A stretch of DNA of 64,000 nt from assembly GCA_964423345.1 (NCBI GenBank), contig CAYREV010000008.1, positions 28,812-92,811 of the forward strand, given 5' to 3'. The notes under the pieces were generated by a model that saw only the letters and a list, made by a program, of their open reading frames with translations, did not search any database and was not told the origin of the DNA. Shown one piece after another: positions 1-8,279 of the stretch. A program made the position numbers and the translations under genes. This DNA is from CAYREV01 sp964423345. GTDB taxonomy: Bacteria > Bacteroidota > Rhodothermia > Balneolales > Balneolaceae. Positions within the stretch are counted from its first letter, which is position 1. Each line of letters starts with the position of its first letter.

Positions 1-350
1 GTTTGTGCCGTGCTGGGCCCGCTTTCCAGTTGCAGCTGCTGAAGGCCGATCTGGGTCACGTCAAAAGCCTTGTCGGAAGTGGGCACGGCGGCGAGTCCGG
101 CAGAAATGGTGACATCAAATCCAAACTTCTTGTGTGGTTTGGCGGTGTTGGTCCAACCGCTGTTCAGGCTGGCTCCAAATCCTTTCCCAAACGGTTTAAG
201 GTATTCTTCCACCAGCAGGTTGGCGTCGGCTTTGCTGGATTGTAAAATTGTCCCTACATCTCCAAGCTGTGCGAAAGCCTGGGAAGTCCCCAAGAGCACC
301 ATGACGGCCCCGGTAACGAGTATCTTTGATAAATTATATCTCTTTTTCAT
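1..350 (-). CDS. Exported DUF6588-like protein, N-terminal part
   Basis: The gene runs off the left edge; about 116 residues are visible. It begins with ATG at 350-348 and a typical signal peptide: KKR, then a hydrophobic stretch ending in a cleavage site near SQAFAQ (residues 20-26). The mature part carries a LLVEEYLKPFGKGFGASLN stretch followed by a GWTNTAKPHK motif, which resembles the uncharacterised Bacteroidota family DUF6588, thought to be periplasmic or outer-membrane proteins. The family call is from memory of the motif; the function is unknown. It lies downstream of rsgA on the same strand, 138 bases away, so it may have its own promoter. Confidence 0.6.
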   Translation of the reverse strand, partial: MKKRYNLSKILVTGAVMVLLGTSQAFAQLGDVGTILQSSKADANLLVEEYLKPFGKGFGASLNSGWTNTAKPHKKFGFDVTISAGLAAVPTSDKAFDVTQIGLQQLQLESGPSTAQ

Positions 351-379
351 AGTATAGTATCAGTTATTAGTAATAATGG

Positions 380-476
380 TTGGTTAACGTAGTAAGTAGC
401 GCTTTAAATGCTGTAATCCCGCTATTATTGGTCCTATGCTTTTATTAGAGTACAATATTAAATAAAAGTTAACCAA
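380..476. repeat. 9-bp inverted repeat in the rsgA/DUF6588 spacer
   Basis: TTGGTTAAC (380-388) and GTTAACCAA (468-476) are exact inverted copies about 80 bases apart in AT-rich DNA between rsgA and the downstream exported gene. The wide spacing makes a terminator unlikely. It could be two half-sites for a regulator, or chance. Confidence 0.3.
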
Positions 477-488
477 GTGCATAATTAA

Positions 489-1415
489 TTATTCTTCGAG
501 CGATTCGAGCATCTGCAGGTACGACCGGTAGCGTCCGGCGTCAATATCGCCGTTTTCAAAAGCTTCTATCACCCCGCAATCCGGTTCGTGGCTGTGGGTA
601 CAGTTATTGAATTTACATTGCTCCCTTGGCTCCATCATTTCAGGGAAAAACAGGGAGAGCTCCCAGGGCTCAATATTCACCAGGCCGAACTCCCTGATAC
701 CGGGCGTATCGACCAGGTACCCTCCGAAGTGCAGCGGCAGCAGCTTGGCATAAGTGGTGGTGTGCTTTCCCTTCTGGGAATAGTCGGAAATATCGCCCAC
801 CCTCCGGTTGATATCCGGATCAATTTCGTTCAGCAGGCTTGTTTTTCCCACTCCCGAAGGCCCGATAAAAACAGAGGTCTGGTCCCGTAGCTGATCTTTA
901 AGGGCAGTCAGGGAGTCGGTTTTCTCGATGCTGGTCGTAAGTATTCGGTAACCGAGCGATTCATACAGCTCTACGAGGTCATCCACGTACAGTTGACCCT
1001 TTTCACCGGCAAGGTCCATTTTATTTATAACAATAACGGGAGAGAGGCGATAGGCTTCGCACGTCACCAGAAAACGGTCGATAAACCCCTCCTTGATTTT
1101 CGGTTTTCGGACGGACTGTATGACCAGGGCCTGATCGATGTTGGCGGCCAGAATCTGTTCTCCCTGCCGGCCGTGCGTGGCCTGCCGTGTGATATAGTTT
1201 TCCCGCTCCTTGATCTCCTCAATGGAACCGGTGCCGTCTTCGTTGATAGATATCTCCACATAATCTCCCACCGCAATGGGATTGGTGACTTCGCGGTCAT
1301 CCTGCCTGAAGCGCCCGGGCAGGCGAGAGTTGACGATACGCCTTCCTCCATTCTCCTTTACGGCAACTTCGTACCAGCTTCCGGTAGATTGTACTATACG
1401 GCCTGTTAAATGCAT
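489..1415 (-). CDS. rsgA: Ribosome small-subunit-dependent GTPase A (RsgA)
   Basis: This is a 308-residue late 30S ribosome-assembly GTPase. An N-terminal OB-fold region is followed by the circularly permuted GTPase order seen in this family: NKMD (131-134) comes before the P-loop GPSGVGKT (185-192), then DTPG (236-239). A C-terminal zinc motif has C267, C272, H274 and C280. I chose the ATG at 1415 (protein begins MHLTGR): the open frame continues to 1517, but that extra stretch crosses the lon terminator and a promoter-like -7 box, so it is not coding. The length matches the family. It follows lon on the same strand, probably as a separate transcription unit. Confidence 0.95.
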   Translation of the reverse strand: MHLTGRIVQSTGSWYEVAVKENGGRRIVNSRLPGRFRQDDREVTNPIAVGDYVEISINEDGTGSIEEIKERENYITRQATHGRQGEQILAANIDQALVIQSVRKPKIKEGFIDRFLVTCEAYRLSPVIVINKMDLAGEKGQLYVDDLVELYESLGYRILTTSIEKTDSLTALKDQLRDQTSVFIGPSGVGKTSLLNEIDPDINRRVGDISDYSQKGKHTTTYAKLLPLHFGGYLVDTPGIREFGLVNIEPWELSLFFPEMMEPREQCKFNNCTHSHEPDCGVIEAFENGDIDAGRYRSYLQMLESLEE

Positions 1416-1439
1416 AATCTGTTGTTGGTTTTGACATGG

Positions 1440-1447
1440 CAAAGGTA
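1440..1447 (-). promoter_or_regulatory. Putative -7 box of the rsgA promoter
   Basis: The minus strand reads TACCTTTG, an exact match to the Bacteroidota -7 consensus TAnnTTTG, 24 bases before the rsgA ATG. No clear TTG -33 element lies 20 bases upstream; that position falls inside the lon terminator hairpin. Confidence 0.4.
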
Positions 1448-1449
1448 CA

Positions 1450-1487
1450 AATAAATATAAAAAAGCCATCCCGCGGAGGGGATGGCT
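1450..1487 (-). terminator. Rho-independent terminator of lon
   Basis: AGCCATCCC (1464-1472) and GGGATGGCT (1479-1487) form a perfect 9-bp stem with a 6-base loop. On the minus strand it is followed by a T-rich tract (TTTTTTATATTTATTT). It sits 69 bases after the lon stop and just before rsgA. Confidence 0.85.
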
Positions 1488-1555
1488 GTGAAAAGCAGTC
1501 CGGTAACAGCATAACAACTGACGGCCCCGGTATCCGAAGCCGGTAAGAGAGTGGG

Positions 1556-4096
1556 CTATTCCATGATTACCGTTTCTTCGGTAGAGTCTTTGGTCTTAGC
1601 CGGCCGGCCGTTTTTTGCCTTGTAGGAGTCGGAAACCTTAAACCTTTCGGCGGGATCCATCTCGGCTTCCTCCTCCAGAACGATATCCAGAACAGGATCC
1701 ATTCGTTCCAGGTACTTGATCTCGAGGTTTCCTATTACATTCTCTTCTATTTCATCTACGTCCTTTTCGTTTTTCTCGGGCAGCAGCACCATTTCTATAC
1801 CTGAACGCTTGGCCGCCAGTACCTTCTCCTTGATGCCGCCCACCGGCAGCACCAGCCCGCGAAGGGTGATCTCGCCGGTCATGGCGAGCGTGCCTTTGAC
1901 TTTACGCTGGGTAAAGATGGAGGCCACGGCCGAAAAGATGGAGATACCCGCCGAGGGACCGTCTTTGGGAACGGCTCCCTTGGGTACGTGAATATGGAGG
2001 TCCCAATACTTGAAAGCGTCTTCGGGTATACCGAGCCGTTCGGCATGCGCCCGGAGATACGACATGGCCAGCATGGCCGATTCTTTCATCACATCTCCGA
2101 GCTGCCCGGTCATATGAAGCTTTCCGGTACCCTTGGAGACGCTTGCCTCTATAAAGAGGATATCTCCCCCGTAGGGGGTCCAGGCCAGCCCGGTAGCCAC
2201 TCCCGGGACGCGGGTCCGTTCGGCCACTTCCGAAAAGTACTTGCGCTTGCCCAGGTATTCCTGAATCTCATTGACGCCGACCTTATGCTTCTTATCGGTA
2301 TCGCCGCTTTTTGCCACCTTGGCGGCTACGCCCCGGCATACCGACCCAATCTTGCGTTCGAGGTTACGTACGCCCGACTCGCGGGTATATTCATCGATTA
2401 TTTTTTCGATAGCCTGCGAAGAGATATTTATAAGATCGTCGTCCAGTCCGTTCTCCTTAATTTGTTTGGGTATGAGGTGCTGTTTGGCAATCTCGGATTT
2501 TTCATGCAGCGTATACCCGCTTATGTTGATGATCTCCATCCGGTCCCTGAGCGGGGCGGGGATGGTATCCAATGAGTTTGCCGTGGCAATAAAGAGGACT
2601 TTGGACAGGTCGTATTCCAGCTCCAGGTAGTTGTCGGCAAAGTTGTCGTTCTGTTCGGGGTCCAGCACCTCAAGCAGTGCCGAAGTGGGATCGCCCCGGT
2701 AGTCGGACCCAACCTTGTCAATTTCATCAAGCATAAGCACCGGGTTGCCTTTGCCGGCTTTCTTCATGGCCCGGAGTATTCGGCCCGGCAATGCACCGAT
2801 ATAGGTGCGCCGGTGTCCGCGTATCTCCGCCTCGTCGTGAATACCTCCCAGGCTGAAACGTTCAAATTGACGGTTTAAGGCTCTTGCGATCGATTTGCCC
2901 AGTGAGGTTTTACCCACGCCCGGAGGACCGTAGAAACAGAGAATGGGAGCCTTCATATCGCTTTTAAGTTTGAGAACGGCCAGGTATTCAATAATACGCT
3001 TCTTTACTTTTTCGAGGCCGTAGTGATCCTCGTCAAGGACCTTCCGGGCATTCTCCAGGTCCAGGTTGTCTTCCGAGTAGCGGTTCCACGGCAGGTCGAG
3101 GATCCATTCGATATATCCGTGGATGATACCGTAATTGGGCGACGAATTGGGTGTTCTCTCCAGGCGAGACAACTCTTTTTCGGCGGTTTCCCTGGCTTCG
3201 TCGGGCAGGTCTTTCTTTTTGAGCCTTTTGCGCAGCTTTTCGATATCCTGCTGTTCGCTGTCTTCTCCGAGCGCCTCCTGTATGGCTTTCATCTGCTGGC
3301 GCAGGTAGAAGTCCCGTTGCTGATCGTCAATATCCGATTTAACCTTGCTGCGTATCTCTTCACTGAGATTAAGCACCTGGAGCTCCTTGTTGAGAAACTC
3401 CATGACTTTTTCGAGACGTTCGGAGAACGTTCTTATTTCCAGGACTTCCTGCTTGTTTTCAATTGAGACATTCAGGTTGGAGGAGATAAAATTCAGCAGG
3501 AAGGTGGGGCTGCTGATATTTTCTATGGCTATGGAAGCCTCCGAGGGGATATTGGGGGAGAGGTTAACGATTTTGGAGGCGGTCTCCTTCACCGAACGTA
3601 TGGAGGCGTCCAGCTCCACGCCCGATAGGTCCATCTCCTGCCGGTACGCTTCCACCTTGGCCCGGAAATAGGGGTCTTTCTGAGTAAATTCCTCTACGCG
3701 GAAGATTGTTTTCCCCTGGATGACAATACTTTTGCTGCCATCCGGCATTTTAATCAATTTCAGGATCTGTGCTACGGTGCCTACCTTGTAAAGATCACTG
3801 CCGTCGGGATCTTCAATATCCTCCTCCTTTTGGGTGACCACTCCTATGGTCTTGTCATTTTCATACGCTTCCTTGACCATGGCCAGCGAACGGTCGCGTC
3901 CCACGGTTATGGGAACCACCACGCCCGGAAAAAGCACCGTGTTCTTAAGGGGCAGGATGGGGAGATTTTCAGGTATTTCTGTTTGAGATAATTCCTTTTC
4001 CTCCTCTTCGGACATCAACGGAATAGCCTGCTCGAAGTTTTCAAGCTGGTCTTCCATATCCTCAATATCCGTTAAATTCTTAAATATATCGCTCAT
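1556..4096 (-). CDS. lon: ATP-dependent protease Lon
   Basis: This is an 846-residue AAA+ serine protease that degrades misfolded and regulatory proteins in the cytoplasm. An N-terminal LAN domain (LPILPLKNTVLFPG) is followed by a coiled-coil middle, an ATPase with Walker A GPPGVGKT (390-397) and Walker B (VLMLDEID), and a C-terminal peptidase with catalytic Ser in PKDGPSAG and Lys in GGIKEKVLAA. The start chosen is ATG at 4096 (MSDIFKN). The frame stays open to 4177, but that extension contains a good promoter -7 box and is not typical of Lon. The protein is slightly long because of acidic ends. It is monocistronic, with a strong terminator. Confidence 0.96.
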   Translation of the reverse strand: MSDIFKNLTDIEDMEDQLENFEQAIPLMSEEEEKELSQTEIPENLPILPLKNTVLFPGVVVPITVGRDRSLAMVKEAYENDKTIGVVTQKEEDIEDPDGSDLYKVGTVAQILKLIKMPDGSKSIVIQGKTIFRVEEFTQKDPYFRAKVEAYRQEMDLSGVELDASIRSVKETASKIVNLSPNIPSEASIAIENISSPTFLLNFISSNLNVSIENKQEVLEIRTFSERLEKVMEFLNKELQVLNLSEEIRSKVKSDIDDQQRDFYLRQQMKAIQEALGEDSEQQDIEKLRKRLKKKDLPDEARETAEKELSRLERTPNSSPNYGIIHGYIEWILDLPWNRYSEDNLDLENARKVLDEDHYGLEKVKKRIIEYLAVLKLKSDMKAPILCFYGPPGVGKTSLGKSIARALNRQFERFSLGGIHDEAEIRGHRRTYIGALPGRILRAMKKAGKGNPVLMLDEIDKVGSDYRGDPTSALLEVLDPEQNDNFADNYLELEYDLSKVLFIATANSLDTIPAPLRDRMEIINISGYTLHEKSEIAKQHLIPKQIKENGLDDDLINISSQAIEKIIDEYTRESGVRNLERKIGSVCRGVAAKVAKSGDTDKKHKVGVNEIQEYLGKRKYFSEVAERTRVPGVATGLAWTPYGGDILFIEASVSKGTGKLHMTGQLGDVMKESAMLAMSYLRAHAERLGIPEDAFKYWDLHIHVPKGAVPKDGPSAGISIFSAVASIFTQRKVKGTLAMTGEITLRGLVLPVGGIKEKVLAAKRSGIEMVLLPEKNEKDVDEIEENVIGNLEIKYLERMDPVLDIVLEEEAEMDPAERFKVSDSYKAKNGRPAKTKDSTEETVIME

Positions 4097-4134
4097 GAAT
4101 GTTTTTTCAGTTTGCTGTTCTTTTATTCTATTAA

Positions 4135-4142
4135 CAAATGTA
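4135..4142 (-). promoter_or_regulatory. Putative -7 box of the lon promoter
   Basis: The minus strand reads TACATTTG, a full match to TAnnTTTG, 38 bases upstream of the chosen lon ATG. No TTG is found at the usual 20-base spacing, so the assignment is tentative. Confidence 0.35.
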
Positions 4143-4200
4143 AGCAAATAAGGCACCAATTGATCTGCTCCTACCATTTAGTCAGGGTTTATGGCAAAAT

Positions 4201-4232
4201 AACAATAGTAGCCTTTGAGGAAACCTATTGTT
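4201..4232 (-). terminator. Hairpin after the DUF5723 gene, possible terminator
   Basis: AACAATAG (4201-4208) and CTATTGTT (4225-4232) form an exact 8-bp inverted repeat with a 16-base loop. On the minus strand it is followed by ATTTTGCC, a short T-tract. It begins 34 bases after the stop of the outer-membrane gene and precedes the lon promoter region. Confidence 0.45.
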
Positions 4233-4265
4233 GACAGCTTGGCAGGTGCCCAGCCATACAAGGCC

Positions 4266-5792
4266 TCAGAAATGCAATCGCAACAGGGAGAACCCCCCAC
4301 CCACTACATCGGTTGTCAGCGTATTGGATTTAAACAGTACCTGTCCCGCCAGGGAGAGGTCCCAGTTGGCAGTCTCTATCCCAATGCCGGCACTCATGCT
4401 GACCGGTTTTCCGGCCGCGAGAGTAGTCCCAAGCCGTACCGGCATGAAGGTGACGGGCCGGGCTTCAAAGCCCAGCCTGGCCGTGAGTTTGGTATTGGTC
4501 AGGGCCGTATTTTTAAGTCCCAGGGTTAGGTCGGCCATAATTCTGGCACGGTTAATATCGAGAACGGCTCCTGCATTGATGGAGGTAGGGAGCATTACAT
4601 TAAATGCATGGTTTTTCCTGGTGCTATTATTTCTGAGGGGGTCCGATATGACTTTCGTTCGGTTTAAAAAGTCGGCAAACTGGCCCGGGGCCCCTATAAA
4701 TTTTGTTTCGGCCAGCGGTTCCGGATCAAGTTGGGTGATGGTGGGATTCTTTTCCACGCTGAGGGGAGATTTTGAATAACGGATGATACCGATGTCGGTC
4801 ATTGAAAACGCTATGCGAAGAGATTTTTCCATCGGTGTCCTGTTTTCGCCCTTTTTAATGGGGGAAACGTCACTTCCCAGGGGCATAACGTAGGTCAAGC
4901 CGAAATCCATGCCTACCCCGTAGCCGGTCGGTTGAACGTTAAAGCTGTTGCCGAGCGCCCCCTGGCCGGACTGGATCGCAGCTCCTTCAATATACTGTTC
5001 GGTCATCCGGCTGATACTGCCACTGGACAGATAACTCATCTGCTCTTTAAAAAGGACGGTAGGTTGATTCTGTTCCCTGATGTACCGCCCCTTGTAGATG
5101 GCATTCTGGTAGGCGCCGCCGATAATAAATTTGGGGGCAAAGCCAATATAAAACCTGTTTATTCGGGGTATGAGGCCGTTGAGAAACTTCAATTCCTGGC
5201 TATAACCGAGAGATATTTCATGAAAAACCCGGAGCTGTTTGATGAGGGTCAGGTCGCGAATGTTATTTTCGCCGGCCAGTATCGTTTCGGGTGAATACCA
5301 GCCCCTGCCTACTTCAATCCTGGATCCCATCCGTGTGCGCAGGGCCAGTGAAATGGACCGGTCTTCTTTTCGCCACTGAAGCCCTCCCCATACGAAATCG
5401 GCCCGCGCAAAATGTTCCGATGTCAGGTCGCCTTTCGTATAATTGTCGTTAATCAATCTCATGCGAAGCCGGGAATCTATTCTTTGTTCCGTTGAATCCA
5501 GGGGAGCAAAGACTCCGGTAAATTTTTCATACTGCGACCGGGGGCTTTTTTCCGACAGTACGGGTTCAAAATAGGCGCCTATATTACCAATGTTGAGATG
5601 AAACTTACCCCTGCGGTCATAAATGGCGAGGTTGGCCGGGTTATAGAAGTTGGCTTCTATACCGGAAAGGTAAGCGGTGCCGCCACCACCCAGCGAGAGG
5701 TTTCGAGCACTGACTACCGGCTGGGCATCCGTGGTATAGACTGCTCCCAGCAGGAGAAAAAGAGAAAGGGCCAGGCAACGGGCGCCGGCCAT
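4266..5792 (-). CDS. DUF5723-like outer-membrane beta-barrel protein
   Basis: About 508 residues with a signal peptide (MAGARCLALSLFLLLG, cleavage near TDAQ). The mature N-terminus has SARNLSLGGGGTAYLSGIE and NFYNPANL, the pattern of FadL/PorV-like Bacteroidota barrels, and the protein ends in Phe (LLRLHF), as outer-membrane barrels do. Family DUF5723 is my best match by memory; the substrate is unknown. I prefer the ATG at 5792 because the signal peptide then starts cleanly; a TTG at 5825 would add 11 residues. It lies 50 bases downstream of the helicase gene and may be co-transcribed with it. Confidence 0.7.
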   Translation of the reverse strand: MAGARCLALSLFLLLGAVYTTDAQPVVSARNLSLGGGGTAYLSGIEANFYNPANLAIYDRRGKFHLNIGNIGAYFEPVLSEKSPRSQYEKFTGVFAPLDSTEQRIDSRLRMRLINDNYTKGDLTSEHFARADFVWGGLQWRKEDRSISLALRTRMGSRIEVGRGWYSPETILAGENNIRDLTLIKQLRVFHEISLGYSQELKFLNGLIPRINRFYIGFAPKFIIGGAYQNAIYKGRYIREQNQPTVLFKEQMSYLSSGSISRMTEQYIEGAAIQSGQGALGNSFNVQPTGYGVGMDFGLTYVMPLGSDVSPIKKGENRTPMEKSLRIAFSMTDIGIIRYSKSPLSVEKNPTITQLDPEPLAETKFIGAPGQFADFLNRTKVISDPLRNNSTRKNHAFNVMLPTSINAGAVLDINRARIMADLTLGLKNTALTNTKLTARLGFEARPVTFMPVRLGTTLAAGKPVSMSAGIGIETANWDLSLAGQVLFKSNTLTTDVVGGGFSLLRLHF

Positions 5793-5842
5793 GGCTAATA
5801 AATATGAGATTGTATTGTTGTTCAATGGGATACCGCTGCTGT

Positions 5843-8110
5843 TTAACCTACGACATTTAAATTGGCCACCCTGAGCATGAGGGTTTTACGGCCGCGTTCT
5901 TTGAAAAATACCACAACTTTGGTCTTTTCGCCATGCCCTGAACGGCTGATAATCTTGCCCGGCCCAAAGATATTGTGTTCCACCTTGGCACCAACCTGGA
6001 ACGGATCCTCATCCGGATTGTCGTAATGGATGGTGGTACCCTTGCCGGAATTCCGGTTATTTTTGTTATACAGGGGTTGTTTCCAGTCGTATTCCACGCG
6101 GGTGTTGCCGTCGTCACTGCTCTGTGTTTTTCCATTGGAGAAACGGCTGTTGTTCTGGTTGATTGTCGAACCGGTCTCGGTGCGTACTACATCGGAGCTT
6201 ACCTCGTCCAGGAATCGGGAACGCATCATCGGTTTTTCCTCTCCGTATTTATAGCGGGAGCGGCAGTGGCTGAAGAACAGCTGCTCTTCAGCTCTGGTAA
6301 TGGCTACATAGAAGAGTCGCCGTTCCTCCTCTATATTGACATCCTCATTGTTACGGCTTCCTACGGGAAACAGCTCCTCTTCCAGTCCGACTACAAAAAC
6401 AACGGGAAACTCCAGCCCCTTGGCCGCATGGACCGTCATCAGGGTGACAGCCGGTTTCGATTCATCATATTTGTCGGTGTCGGTGATCAGGCTTATCTCC
6501 TGTAGAAAATTAGCAAGCTTTGGTTGGGCACTATTTTTCTCGAAATAGGAGATGGCATTCTGCAGCTCCAGAATATTTTCCCTTCGGGTCATTGACTTGG
6601 GGGAGTTCTCTTCCACCAGGGCTTTCATATATCCCGACTTCTCCAGCAGCTTCTTGGTAACCTCGGAAAGCGAAACACCCTCCTTAAGATCTTTTTTCAG
6701 CCCCCTGATCATTTCCACAAATTCCTTCACGCTGTTCTCGGCAGGCTTGTAAAGGTCGGCCTGCTCAACATCCAGCAGGATCTTCCAGAGGGACCGGCCG
6801 GATTGGCGGGCCTTCGATGTCAGCTCATGCAGGGATTTGTTGCCGATTCCCCGGGAGGGCTCATTGATGATGCGGAGCAGGTTGGTATCGTCGTCCGGGT
6901 TGGAGAGGAGGGTCAGGTATGCCAGAACGTCCTTTATCTCCTTGCGCTGGTAGAATGAGAGCCCGCCGACCAGCTGGTAGGTAATTCCTTTGCGGCGCAG
7001 GGTTTCCTCAAAGACACGGCTCTGATAGTTGGTGCGGTACAGGATGGCAAAATCGTTGTATTGATATCCCTTGCGCATCTTCAGCTCGTTGATATAGTTG
7101 GCCACCCGGTTGGCCTCGTCGCGTTCATCGTAGTTGTCGAGCACCGTAATGGTTTCGCCGATATCGTTATCGGTCCAAAGAGTCTTTTCAAGCTGGCCCG
7201 TATTCTGCTTGATGATGGAATCGGCCGCCTTCAGGATGGCTTTTGTGGAGCGGTAATTTTGTTCAAGGGGGATTTCACGGGCATTTTCATAATCTTCCTT
7301 GAAATTAAGAATGTTGGTAATATCAGCCCCGCGAAAAGAGTAGATGCTCTGTGCATCGTCCCCTACCACGCAAAGGTTTTTGTATTTGCTGGCCAGCATG
7401 TTGGTCACTTTGTACTGGGCGTGGTTGGTATCCTGGTATTCATCAATAAGGATATACTTGAACCGCTCCTGGTATTTTTCCAGCACTTCAGGGAACTCCC
7501 GGAACAGTTCGATGGGCTTGATCAGCAGGTCGTCGAAGTCCATCGCATTGTTGTGTTTCAGCCGCTCGACATAGATTTCATACATTTTGGCGGTTATATC
7601 GTCGAGAGTGCTGTGAATGAACCGCTCCCTGTACTGCCCGGGAAGGATGAGCTGGTTCTTTGAATCACTGATGCGGCGCTGGATGGTGCGCGGCTGAATC
7701 TCCTTCGGGTCGTAGTTGTTCTCCTTTAGAATCTGTTTAATAGCATTCCTGGAGTCGTCGGTATCATAGATGGAGTAGTTGGAAGTGAAACCGATCTTTT
7801 CCGCTTCAAAGCGCAATATTTTTGAAAAGACCGAGTGAAAAGTGCCCATCCAGAGCTTGTTTGCTTCCTCGTCGATGAGCTTCTGAATGCGTTCCTTCAT
7901 CTCCCTGGCGGCCTTATTGGTAAAGGTCAGTGCCAGTATTTCACCGGGGCGGGCCTTATTCTGTTGAATCAGGTAGGCGATGCGGTAGGTGAGTACCCGG
8001 GTTTTACCGCTGCCGGCACCGGCCACGATAAGGAGGGGGCCTTCGGTATGTTTTACCGCTTCCTGCTGTCGTTCGTTAAGGTCTTGTAAAAATGATGGTT
8101 CCTGAGGCAT
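5843..8110 (-). CDS. pcrA: UvrD/PcrA-type DNA helicase
   Basis: A 755-residue superfamily 1A 3'-5' helicase of repair and replication-fork maintenance. Visible motifs: Q-motif LNERQQEAV, Walker A GAGSGKT (31-37), ALTFTNKAA (Ia), DEYQDTN (II), GDDAQSIYSFRGA (III), QNYRST (IV), and TVHAAKGLEF with VAITRAEE (V/VI). The C-terminal tail has a Tudor-like PcrA region (VGAKVEHNIFGPGKI), which in PcrA binds RNA polymerase. Length and domain order match PcrA/UvrD rather than Rep or RecB. The gene begins with ATG, 169 bases after valS. Confidence 0.94.
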   Translation of the reverse strand: MPQEPSFLQDLNERQQEAVKHTEGPLLIVAGAGSGKTRVLTYRIAYLIQQNKARPGEILALTFTNKAAREMKERIQKLIDEEANKLWMGTFHSVFSKILRFEAEKIGFTSNYSIYDTDDSRNAIKQILKENNYDPKEIQPRTIQRRISDSKNQLILPGQYRERFIHSTLDDITAKMYEIYVERLKHNNAMDFDDLLIKPIELFREFPEVLEKYQERFKYILIDEYQDTNHAQYKVTNMLASKYKNLCVVGDDAQSIYSFRGADITNILNFKEDYENAREIPLEQNYRSTKAILKAADSIIKQNTGQLEKTLWTDNDIGETITVLDNYDERDEANRVANYINELKMRKGYQYNDFAILYRTNYQSRVFEETLRRKGITYQLVGGLSFYQRKEIKDVLAYLTLLSNPDDDTNLLRIINEPSRGIGNKSLHELTSKARQSGRSLWKILLDVEQADLYKPAENSVKEFVEMIRGLKKDLKEGVSLSEVTKKLLEKSGYMKALVEENSPKSMTRRENILELQNAISYFEKNSAQPKLANFLQEISLITDTDKYDESKPAVTLMTVHAAKGLEFPVVFVVGLEEELFPVGSRNNEDVNIEEERRLFYVAITRAEEQLFFSHCRSRYKYGEEKPMMRSRFLDEVSSDVVRTETGSTINQNNSRFSNGKTQSSDDGNTRVEYDWKQPLYNKNNRNSGKGTTIHYDNPDEDPFQVGAKVEHNIFGPGKIISRSGHGEKTKVVVFFKERGRKTLMLRVANLNVVG

Positions 8111-8217
8111 GCTTTCGTTTATTTTAAATCAAATCCAATCTATAAGCGGTGGCCAATTATCTATATTTTATAAAGAGTCGATAAACGGTTGTGTGTTATC
8201 AGGAGTTGCCCAGGGAG

Positions 8218-8253
8218 GTTCATGGGTCCAAATAAGTTCATGGGTTCAAATAA
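8218..8253. repeat. Two tandem 18-bp repeats
   Basis: GTTCATGGGTCCAAATAA (8218-8235) is followed at once by GTTCATGGGTTCAAATAA (8236-8253), with one mismatch. It lies in the valS-pcrA spacer. A short tandem duplication of unknown role. Confidence 0.7.
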
Positions 8254-8279
8254 GGATGAACCAATAACCGGTCACTCAT

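Noticed and set aside
1416..1517. N-terminal extension of rsgA
   Set aside because: It runs through the lon terminator and a promoter -7 box; the ATG at 1415 gives the normal N-terminus.
4097..4177. N-terminal extension of lon
   Set aside because: Contains the TACATTTG promoter box and is not seen in Lon proteins; MSDIFKN is the better start.
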